Part shown: piece after piece, positions 1 through 5,813 of the stretch | How positions within the stretch are numbered: position 1 is the first letter of the stretch | How the letters are laid out: each line of letters begins with the position of its first letter | DNA from: Desulfocapsa sp. | GTDB lineage: Bacteria > Desulfobacterota > Desulfobulbia > Desulfobulbales > Desulfocapsaceae | Direction of reading: 5' to 3' | Length of the DNA stretch: 5,813 nt | Assembly (NCBI GenBank): GCA_029935135.1 | Contig: JAOZKX010000156.1 | Span: forward strand, 1 to 5,813 | Made by a program: the position numbers and the translations under genes | Notes under the pieces: model-generated | Told to the model about the DNA's origin: nothing | Database searches by the model: none | Seen by the model: only the letters and a program-made list of their open reading frames with translations

Positions 1-1
1 C

Positions 2-145
2 GACGGAACAGATCTCGTCTCCTTTGGACTGGCAAACGGCTCAACTGATGGTGACCCAAACTGGAATCCGGATGCCGACCTTGATGACAGCGGTACCGTT
101 GATCTCCCTGACTTAACTATCCTCTCCACCCATTTTGCCCACAGT
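2..145 (+). other. Dockerin-like calcium-binding pair, first loop cut by the window edge
   Basis: Residues 24-46 hold an EF-hand-type loop: D26, D28, S30 and D37 occupy loop positions 1, 3, 5 and 12, with G31 at position 6 and hydrophobic V33 at position 8. The helix DLTILSTHFA follows. Residues 1-12 (DGTDLVSFGLA) match the end of an equivalent first loop and its helix, and a linker with the NWNP motif joins the two. This paired pattern is typical of type I dockerin-like domains, which bind calcium and in cellulosomes dock onto cohesins. Dockerins are usually C-terminal, but this one is internal and followed directly by a propeller. It may serve here as a calcium-rigidified linker instead of a cohesin ligand. 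The first loop is incomplete in the window. Confidence 0.75.
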
Positions 146-3100
146 GGTCTCTCTTTCTGTATCTGGCTTGGAGATGCTCTGGATGGTGACAACCGGGTTG
201 CAAAAATTTCCGAGAAGGGGCAGATACTCCTGCGTCAGGGTTCTTATCAGAGGCCGGATAGTATTGCAGCCAACATACAAGATGGTTCAATCTGGATAGC
301 CGATTCCGATGCCGCCCAGCAATTCGTGCGCAAGGTATCAGGGACTTCCGGGGAGACGCTGCTCACAGTAAATGGAGTACAGGCCTCTTCAATTGCCGTG
401 AACAGCGTGGATGGATCTCTGTGGATTTCTGACTCTGCAAATGATCGAATTTTTCAGCTTCTCCCCACTATCACAGATGGATATGATCTCAGCAGTGACA
501 CCGGGCAACATATTGTTGTCACCGGCTTTGATAATCCCCTGGGCATCACTGTAAATGGAGATGGAACCGTCTGGATTGCTGACAACTATCATAATCAGGT
601 TGTGCGGCTTTCGGCCGGTATTTTTGATGGGTATGATATCTCCACAGATTCTAGTCATCATCGTCTGATTACCGGTCTTAACAGACCTGGAGCGATTGCT
701 GTTGATCAAGTTGATGGTACTGTCTGGATTGCTGATACGGGCACCGATCAGATCTTCAAATATGATGAAAATGGAACCACCAGGCTTATGGCGCGTGGTG
801 GCTTTGCCAACCTTCAGGCGCTTGCAGTCAATTTTGTTGATCACAGTGTCTGGATTGCCGATACCGGTCTGAATGAGGTCATTCGCCTAGACAGCAGCGG
901 TGCACTGATACACACAACATCTGGTTTTAGTTCTCCGCGTAATCTTGATGTCGATCCTCTCACTGGTGCCTGTTGGGTACTGGATACGCTAAACAGCCAG
1001 CTTGTGAAGCTTGCCCCTGACGGAACAGAACTCTTACGGATAAATGGGGTTGTAAGTCCACTCAGCCTTGCCGTCTCTCCGAATTTTTTAGATACCTCAA
1101 AATATCCGACAGCTGAGGGAAGTGTCGATCAGAACGCTGTAGACAGCGGTGTCAGCGTAACTTTTTCTACTGTCGGAACAGATCCGGACGGTTTAATTTC
1201 CCTCTATGAATGGGACTTTGATGGAGATGGCACATTTGATTATTCTTCGCTGACAGATGATGATACAACTCACACCTATCAGAGTACCGGCATATATAAT
1301 GCTGTTTTGCGAGTGACGGATAATGACTATCTCCAGGCAACAGATTACTCAATTGTCATTCGTGTCGGCAGATTAGAAGCTGCTGCCACTGCTGATCCGA
1401 TCAGCGGCAGTGCTCCGTTAAGGGTTGATTTCAGCGGAAGTTCTTTCGACCCAATTGATGGTGTTGTTGACAGTTATCAGTGGGATTTTGATGGAAACGG
1501 TTCTTTTGACTACTATTCTGAAACAACGCCGGATACGAACTACACCTACAGTAAGGCAGGAACATACACGGTGAGTCTGAAGGTCACCGATGGGGCTTTC
1601 ATTGCTCTTGCTGACGATCTGACGATCACTGTTGCCCAGACTCCCCCCACGGTCATTGCCTCAATTTCACCAGGTTCCGGTGAAGCACCACTTGAAGTTA
1701 CCTGTACCGGATCCGGGAGTGACCTGGATGGTACGGTTGTTCTTTATCAGTGGGATATGGATGGTGATGGGACTTATGACTGGAGTTCCACAACAAGTGG
1801 TGATCGCACTTATACATATACAGGCGTTGGTCAGTTCAATGCAACTCTGCAGGTTACTGATAATGACGGGAATACCACCAGGACCAGTGTACTGGTTGCT
1901 CCCGGTGAAATTCATCCTCTTGCTGAGGCTGGAGCCGATGTTACAGTCGGCTATGGTCCCCTCTCTGTCAATTTGAATGCTGATGGCAGCGTTGACCCGG
2001 ATGGAACGATAACAACATACGAATGGAATTTTGCAGGAGAGTGTAGCGAAACAACAATATTCAGCGACGATATGGAATCTGGTGAGGGCCTCTGGCAAGC
2101 TGACTCACCCTGGGCTCAGATCACTACTGATGCCCATAGCGGCACGACTTCCTGGACGGACAGTCCCGCCGGTGACTATCAAAATAGTGCCGATACCTCA
2201 TTAACTCTGGAAATCAATGGTGATTCTGCCGATTCAGGAGATCTGGTATTCTGGCATCACTATCATATACCGGAGTCGTATGATCATGGGTTCGTCGAGA
2301 TCTCTGCCGATGGGGGAACAAGCTGGACTCAACTGGCAAATTTTTATTACACTCAGGATACATGGACAGAAGAGACTTTTTCCCTTGATCAATATCTCCC
2401 TTCTGCCGACTTACGATTACGCTTTCGACTGGATACCGATGGCTCAGTAACAGGTGATGGCTGGTATATTGATGATGTAAGTATTAATCAGTGCGAACTA
2501 GACTGGACTGTCAGTGTAGACGGCACTGCTGACCATGTATACAGTGCGCCGGGTACCTACACGGCTACATTACGCATAACGGATAACGATGGCAATATCT
2601 CACTGGAACAGGTCGTTATAACCGTTCTCCCGGACAGTGTGCCCCTGGCAACTGCCGCTGCTGATGTTAGTAGTGGCTATTCACCACTGTCTGTGAACTT
2701 CACAGGTTCTGCCCAATATCCCGATGGAACAGTCAGTGAATATCAGTGGAATTTTGGTGAAGAATTTGTCTGGGTGATTGATACCACTACAGATGAACTC
2801 ATTCGGCTGGCCCAGGACGGCAGCCGGCAACTGGTCAAACATTCGTTTGTTGATCCTGTCAGTCTGACCATTGACCCCAGCGATGGAACCATCTGGGTCG
2901 CAGACAAAAGTCGAGACGAAATTGTCCATTTAGCTGCTGACGGTGTGATGAGACTGGGATCGGTGGGTGGATTTAATGATCCGATTTCACTGGTAATCAA
3001 TCCAGCAGACTCAACGATCTGGGTGGTGGATTATTACCATCATCAGGTGGTGCATCTGAACGCTCAGGGTCTGGAATTAAGCAGAACCTCCGGCTTTAGT

Positions 3101-5812
3101 TATCCAAGCTTTATCGCAGTAAACGACATTGACGGCAGTGCCTGGGTCGTTGATGGCTCACAACAGGTCGTTAAACTGTCAGCAGCAGGAGAAGAGCTGG
3201 CACGGATCGGTGGATTCAGCGGTCCACGGGCGCTTGCTGTTAATCCTGCAACAGACCATGTATGGGTCGTTGATTATACCGGTGACCAGGTAGTCCGCCT
3301 GGACAGTACTATTGCCGGGGGCTATGATTTTACGGTTGATACCGGACAGCATCTTATTGCTCCAGTCAGTGTCAATAATCCTGCCTCTGTTGCTGTAAAT
3401 CAAACAGATAACAGTGTCTGGATCGCAGATTACTATAATAATCAAGCAGTGAAGATTGGTGATGACGGTGTGGAACTTTTGCGAAGTGCTCCCATTTCGT
3501 ATCCTCTATTTGTTGCGGTAAACTCCGCAGATGGAACTTGTTGGGTCGCTAGCTCATCTCAGCATGCAGTGGTTAAATTCGACGCTGACGGAACAGAGCT
3601 GGCACGACTTGATACCTTCAGTTATCCTTTGATGACTGCCGTGGCGACTCGCCCGGGGAATACATATTCAAATGCATCTTCAGGCAACATCGGCCATACC
3701 TATACCCTTCCCGGTGTATACTATTCGCTTATGACTGCGTTCACCAATGATGGGCAGACTGATTCAGTTGGCATATTGATTGAAGTGGCTGCAGTTCCAA
3801 CGGTTAGTCTCAGTGTTGATAATAGTGGTGGGCCTGCTCCCCACGAGGCTTTCTTCTCTGTGGAAGCAGAGGACAAGGACGGCAATATTGTTAAATATGA
3901 GTGGGACTTTGACAGTGACGGCACAGTTGATAAAATCGTTACCGATAGATCGCTCACCGTCAGCCATCTGTATGAATCGGCTGGGGTGTACAGTGCAAGC
4001 CTTACTGTCACAGATAACGATGATAACAGTGCTCAGGACAGTGTGCAGGTAACAGTCACAACCCAACCACCAAGAGTTTCTGCGTCTGCTGCACCCTCTA
4101 GTGGAAATGCCCCCCTTGCTGTTGTTTTCAGCGGGGTTGCAAGCGATGATGACGGGTCAGTTGAGCTGTATGAGTGGGACTTTGAGAATGATGGTACTTT
4201 TGATACCAGTTCTGCCAGCAATGCCGATGCCAGCTATTCCTATAGTGTTGCCGGTGAATATAATGCCGTATTGCGGGTCACCGATAACGATACCCTGCAG
4301 ACATCGGATACGGTTGTTGTTTCTGTTCTTCCCGTTGGTACTCCAAGAGCTCTGCTTAAGGCAGACCCAATGGTGGGGATGACTCCACTGGCAGTAAATT
4401 TCTGTGTACATGGACAGGATAGTGGTGGTTCCATAAGCAATTACGAAATGGATTTTGAGGGTGATGGCACTTATGATGTGAGCTTTGCCACCCCGCCAAC
4501 TGCCCTCTATGATGAGATGGAAAACGGGAGCAGTTACTGGACCGCTGATGCTCCCTGGGCGATCAGCTCTGAGAGTGCTTTTTCGGGTAGTTTTGCCTTC
4601 AGTGACAGTCCGGGCAGTGACTATGCAAATGATATAGACATCTCTCTTACCTCCATGACTCTGGATCTGTCCACTGCCGATGCCCCCTGGTTGACCTTTC
4701 GCCATCGTTATAATTTTCTGTATGGGGATTACGGCAGAGTGGAAATCTCAGTCAATGGTGGTGGCTACTGGGCACAGCTTCTTAATTACAGCAATGCAAC
4801 TGTGGACGAATGGACGGCTGTTCAATATGATCTGTATGCCTATCGAGGCAATGCCACGGTCATGATACGGTTCAGGCTTGCCAGCAACAGTGCCGATACC
4901 GGCGAAGGATGGTTTATTGATGATGTACTGGTTGGTGATTGTACCGTGCAGCATAGCTATGCTACTGCCGGAACATATAATGCCACCTTGCGGGTCACTG
5001 ATAATGAGAGCAATCAGGATAGCAGCACAGTTCCGATTACTGTCTACGCAGTCGATAATTCATCTTTTGTCTGGGGAATGGATACCAGCCATGATCAAGT
5101 AGTGAAGATGTCAGAAGAGGGAGAAATTCTGGCCCGAATCAGTGGCTTTGATAACCCCAGAGCTGCGGCGGTGGATCCTGTGACCGGTGATGTCTGGGTA
5201 GCAGATACAACCCATGATCAGGTGGTGAAATTAAATGCTGCCATTCAGAATGGATATTCCATAGCAGCAACGAATATTGCCGACAGTGTTTTCGGCGGTC
5301 CCGCCGGAGCAATCAGCGGCGATGTTGCTTTAACTGCAGGTACAATAAACAGTGCCATGCACTTTGACGGAAGCGGTGATTATATCACCATTCCAAATGA
5401 CGAGAGTCACCGGACAAACTCCTGGACCATGGAGGCGTGGGTCAAACCTGCTAGTTTTGACAGCATCAATACTATTTTTGGCAAGGTCAGTCAGTCCAAA
5501 GATTTCGGCCTTGTACTGAATAATGATTATTTGGGAGTTCTTGTTTATCACAGTGGACGAAAATATCTCCTGAATCCAACAGCTGCGACAGTTGACCAGT
5601 GGTACCATGTCGCTGCGACTTTTACTTCAGCCAGCAACACCTTAAATCTCTATGTAGACGGCACCCTGGTAAACACAACAACGGATTGGACTCCCAATAT
5701 GTCCAATACGGATAATCTGATGATTGGAAGATCAAACTGCTGCAGCACTGAATGTTTCAATGGTGATATTGACGATGTGCGTTTTTGGAACATAGTCAAA
5801 TCTCAGGCAGAA
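2..5812 (+). CDS. Giant modular cell-surface/secreted protein, internal fragment (PKD, beta-propeller, jelly-roll, LamG)
   Basis: One reading frame is open across the entire window, about 1937 codons without a stop. It enters from upstream and leaves downstream, so start, signal peptide, anchor and export signal cannot be seen. Visible domain order is dockerin-like loops (residues 1-48), propeller 1 (50-362), PKD1-3 (369-634), PKD4 split around a jelly roll (639-877), PKD5 split around propeller 2 (881-1262), PKD6-7 (1266-1444), PKD8 split around a second jelly roll (1448-1682), propeller 3 (1687-1752) and LamG (1760-1937). The composition is acidic and rich in Gly, Ser and Thr, with few Cys and no membrane segment, as expected for an exported protein. 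These families usually bind carbohydrate or protein, or act as spacers. Adhesion or matrix binding is therefore inferred, and no enzyme domain is seen. Other-frame ORFs on both strands are shadows of this repetitive gene. Confidence 0.96.
149..1087 (+). other. Beta-propeller 1, seven NHL-like blades
   Basis: Seven blades share the pattern [SAT]-[VIL]-W-[IV]-[AS]-D, then N/D-x-[VI]-x-[KR]-[LI], a hydrophobic strand, and [LI]-A-V/D-x-x-[DT]-G. The blade Trp residues are at 55, 98, 141, 191, 242, 284 and 325, with spacings of 41-51. Examples are SIWIAD, SLWISD, TVWIAD and SVWIAD. Blade 1 is atypical (FCIWLGD) and blade 7 carries Cys-Trp (ACWVLD). The pattern fits the NHL / virginiamycin-B-lyase-like / SMP-30-like six- and seven-bladed propellers, which mostly mediate binding. 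No catalytic signature is evident. Blades 3 and 4 carry an extra loop of about ten residues containing GYD. The propeller lies between the dockerin-like pair and PKD1 and is not itself inside a PKD within the visible sequence. Confidence 0.85.
1106..1369 (+). repeat. PKD domain 1 (intact)
   Basis: Residues 369-456 form a PKD immunoglobulin-like fold. They contain the VTFST strand, DPDG, YEWDFDGDGTFD, then HTYQSTGIYNAVLRVTDND and a final IVIRV strand. The DFDGDGTFD segment is a DxDxDG calcium-type loop. PKD domains in bacterial surface proteins and polysaccharidases act as spacers or as weak binders of carbohydrate or protein. This is the first of eight in the window and follows propeller 1 after a short linker. 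Confidence 0.93.
1376..1636 (+). repeat. PKD domain 2 (intact)
   Basis: Residues 459-545 carry the PKD hallmarks in order: SGSAPLRVDFSGS, YQWDFDGNGSFD, then YTYSKAGTYTVSLKVTDG and a closing LTITV strand. The Asp/Asn-rich turn after the Trp strand resembles a calcium loop. It is tandem with PKD1 and PKD3 with only a few residues between them. At DNA level it has clearly diverged from its neighbours, so the duplication is old. Confidence 0.94.
1643..1903 (+). repeat. PKD domain 3 (intact)
   Basis: Residues 548-634 show PPTVIASISPGSGEAPLEV, DLDGTVVLYQWDMDGDGTYD, YTYTGVGQFNATLQVTDNDGN and a closing VLV strand, all standard PKD elements. One oddity is a Cys (VTCTG) in place of the usual Phe of the second strand. 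It has no obvious partner inside the domain. It is the last of three uninterrupted PKDs before the first split one. Confidence 0.93.
1916..2038 (+). repeat. PKD domain 4, N-terminal half (split)
   Basis: Residues 639-679 start as a normal PKD (AEAGADVTVGYGPLSVNL, then DPDGTITTYEWNF) and stop just after the Trp strand, where a jelly-roll domain begins. The calcium-type DGDG loop of the intact PKDs is absent. The missing half (H-x-Y...GTYTATLRITDND) appears at 2501-2632 after the inserted domain. The two halves total about 85 residues, the size of an intact PKD here. Confidence 0.88.
2039..2500 (+). other. MAM / immune-inhibitor-A-like jelly-roll domain 1, nested in PKD4
   Basis: Residues 680-833 start with DDMESGEGLW and continue through SPWAQIT, SGTTSWTDSPAGDY, a LVFWHHYHIPES strand, HGFVEISADGGTSWTQL and RLRFRLDTDGS. 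They end with the hallmark GDGWYIDDVSI. This series matches the jelly-roll domain found at the C-termini of M6 immune-inhibitor-A-type peptidases and many bacterial surface proteins, related to MAM domains. Such domains usually bind ligands, and no protease motif is present here. Cys681 lies just before the domain and Cys831 just after it, so a disulfide at the base of the insertion is possible. A second copy lies at 4499-4942. Confidence 0.85.
2501..2632 (+). repeat. PKD domain 4, C-terminal half (split)
   Basis: Residues 834-877 resume the PKD fold with DWTVSVDGTADHVYSAPGTY, then ATLRITDNDGN and the closing strand VVITV. This is exactly the second half of a PKD and has no first half of its own. 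The preceding jelly roll therefore interrupts PKD4 instead of lying between two PKDs. Confidence 0.88.
2642..2761 (+). repeat. PKD domain 5, N-terminal half (split)
   Basis: Residues 881-920 contain ADVSSGYSPLSVNFTGSA, YPDGTVSEYQWNFGE and then stop at the first blade of propeller 2. As in PKD4, the strand reads WNF instead of WDF and the DGDG loop is lacking. The matching second half is almost 900 bases downstream at 3659-3787. The halves sum to about 83 residues. Confidence 0.87.
2762..3658 (+). other. Beta-propeller 2, seven NHL-like blades, nested in PKD5
   Basis: Seven blades have Trp at residues 924, 965, 1007, 1048, 1088, 1140 and 1181 (spacings 40-52). Repeated motifs include FVWVID, TIWVAD, TIWVVD, HVWVVD, SVWIAD, [DNH]-[DNH]-Q-[VA]-V-[KHR]-[LI] and a hydrophobic IAVN/LAVN strand. 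Blade 5 has the long GYD loop and blade 7 has Cys-Trp (TCWVAS). The blade number and motifs equal those of propeller 1, so this is a complete propeller. It begins one or two residues after the WNFG of PKD5 and ends at TRPGN, just before the PKD resumes. It is likely a ligand-binding module displayed from the side of the PKD stalk; no catalytic residues are recognised. Confidence 0.86.
3659..3787 (+). repeat. PKD domain 5, C-terminal half (split)
   Basis: Residues 1220-1262 carry GHTYTLPGVYYSLMTAF, NDGQTDS and a closing ILIEV strand, the second half of a PKD with no N-terminal half directly before it. It is the most diverged of the halves: MTAFTND replaces the usual L-x-V-T-D-N-D. The G-H-T-Y...G-V-Y core still identifies it. 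Confidence 0.82.
3797..4060 (+). repeat. PKD domain 6 (intact)
   Basis: Residues 1266-1353 show PTVSLSVDNSGGPAPHEAFF, DKDGNIVKYEWDFDSDGTVD, VSHLYESAGVYSASLTVTDND and VQVTV. All strands of a PKD are present without interruption, including the Asp-rich loop after the Trp strand. It links propeller-bearing PKD5 to PKD7. Confidence 0.93.
4070..4333 (+). repeat. PKD domain 7 (intact)
   Basis: Residues 1357-1444 show PRVSASAAPSSGNAPLAVVF, DDDGSVELYEWDFENDGTFD, YSYSVAGEYNAVLRVTDND and the closing VVVSV strand, a textbook uninterrupted PKD. It lies tandem after PKD6 and before the split PKD8. Confidence 0.94.
4343..4498 (+). repeat. PKD domain 8, N-terminal half (split)
   Basis: Residues 1448-1499 contain DPMVGMTPLAVNF, GGSISNYEMDFEGDGTYD and a short extension. 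The conserved Trp is replaced by Met (YEMDF). This half keeps the DGDG loop, so the insertion point lies roughly ten residues further on than in PKD4 and PKD5. A Cys (NFCVHG) occurs in the second strand region. The remaining half is at 4943-5047; together they make about 87 residues. Confidence 0.87.
4499..4942 (+). other. MAM / immune-inhibitor-A-like jelly-roll domain 2, nested in PKD8
   Basis: Residues 1500-1647 start with YDEMENGSSYWTADAPWAI and continue with SGSFAFSDSPGSDYAND, the WLTFRHRYNF strand, YGRVEISVNGGGYWAQL and VMIRFRLASNS. They finish with GEGWFIDDVLVGDC. Motif order and spacing match jelly-roll domain 1 (DSPxGDY, VEIS, RFRL, W-[YF]-I-D-D-V), so the two are paralogous modules of the same protein. 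Both are inserted in a PKD after the Trp-strand region. A Cys follows the IDDV motif as in copy 1, but there is no Cys at the front edge of this insert. Binding is the likely role by analogy, and the ligand is unknown. Confidence 0.85.
4943..5047 (+). repeat. PKD domain 8, C-terminal half (split)
   Basis: Residues 1648-1682 contain TVQHSYATAGTYNATLRVTD, NESNQDS and the closing VPITV strand. This is the second half of a PKD only, beginning straight after the IDDV end of jelly-roll domain 2. It completes the N-terminal half at 4343-4498. Confidence 0.88.
5060..5257 (+). other. Beta-propeller 3, first two blades visible
   Basis: Residues 1687-1752 hold two NHL-like blades: FVWGMD with HDQVVKM, then DVWVAD with HDQVVKL. 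Their Trp residues are at 1691 and 1732, 41 apart. The opening S-F-V-W is the same blade-1 signature as EFVW of propeller 2. After VVKL of the second blade the chain enters NAAIQNGYS, which resembles the long GYD loop of other blades, and then leads into a LamG domain. The remaining blades should lie beyond the window if this is a full propeller. It follows a complete PKD8 and is not visibly nested in a PKD. Confidence 0.75.
5279..5812 (+). other. LamG / concanavalin-like (LamGL) jelly-roll domain, nearly complete
   Basis: Residues 1760-1937 show the LamG-like series: AMHFDGSGDYITIP, SWTMEAWVKP, an IFGKVSQSKDFGLVL strand, WYHVAATF, LNLYVDGTLV, LMIGRS and GDIDDVRFWN with KSQAE at the window edge. 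These match the bacterial Laminin_G_3 / LamGL fold, a sandwich that commonly binds carbohydrate or protein, often with calcium. A tight Cys cluster (CCSTEC, residues 1913-1918) sits between the last strands. The domain leaves propeller 3 after only two blades, so it may be inserted into a blade loop. Only a few residues of the domain can be missing. Confidence 0.88.
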
Positions 5813-5813
5813 A

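Noticed and set aside
389..844. Minus-strand ORF of 151 codons opposite propeller 1
   Set aside because: It is antisense to the blade repeats and its peptide (SNPDGSI, VRNPQRSI) is the reverse-strand echo of the blade codons. The + frame is continuous and carries recognisable domains.
1632..1976. + strand ORFs in other frames (also 2217-2450, 3780-4052, 4101-4382 and 4878-5102)
   Set aside because: These are out-of-frame readings of the same PKD and jelly-roll codons with no domain signature, and no ribosome-binding context distinguishes them.
2039..2500. Peptidase activity in the immune-inhibitor-A-like segment
   Set aside because: Only the C-terminal jelly-roll part of that family is present. 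There is no HExxH zinc motif in the frame.
4157..4705. Minus-strand ORF of 182 codons, the longest complete ORF with start and stop in the window
   Set aside because: It overlaps PKD7, PKD8 and jelly-roll 2 in antisense. The translation shows no recognisable domain and is explained by the stop-poor complement of the repeats.
1916..5047. Split PKD domains as assembly artefacts or frameshifts
   Set aside because: The frame is kept through all six junctions, each half is complementary to its partner in strand content, and the pattern occurs three times with different DNA.
2..5813. CRISPR array or tandem DNA repeat
   Set aside because: Repeats exist at protein level only. Equivalent DNA segments are diverged, of uneven spacing, and without constant repeats or spacers.

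Overview
The whole window lies inside one very large protein-coding gene on the + strand. The frame whose codons start at position 2 stays open from base 2 to base 5812, about 1937 codons. It has no stop, and neither its start nor its end is in view. There is no intergenic DNA, RNA gene, promoter, terminator or mobile element. Residue n of the visible protein starts at base 3n-1.

The protein is a mosaic of extracellular beta-rich domains. In order: (1) the end of a dockerin-like pair of calcium loops (2-145); (2) a seven-bladed NHL-like beta-propeller (149-1087); (3) three intact PKD domains (1106-1903); (4) PKD4, interrupted by a MAM/immune-inhibitor-A-like jelly roll (1916-2632); (5) PKD5, interrupted by a complete second seven-bladed propeller (2642-3787); (6) intact PKD6 and PKD7 (3797-4333); (7) PKD8, interrupted by a second jelly roll (4343-5047); (8) two blades of a third propeller (5060-5257), which run directly into a LamG/concanavalin-like domain (5279-5812).

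The main observation is this nested layout. Three PKD domains are split in the stretch after the conserved Y-x-x-(N/D)-F strand. Each resumes with the H-x-Y...G-x-Y...L-x-V-T-D half after a complete foreign domain. The two halves of each split PKD add up to about 83-87 residues, the same as the intact PKDs here (87-88). The three propellers also mark a higher-order repeat of the order propeller, PKDs, PKD containing a jelly roll, propeller.

The composition (rich in Asp, Ser, Thr and Gly, only 11 Cys) and the domain set indicate an exported or cell-surface protein, probably for adhesion or for binding carbohydrate or protein, with calcium-stabilised folds. G+C is about half in the few lines I counted. 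Similar PKD, propeller, LamG and dockerin giants are known from Gram-negative environmental bacteria such as sulfur- or metal-reducing Desulfobacterota. That taxonomic placement is a weak inference. No catalytic domain is visible.
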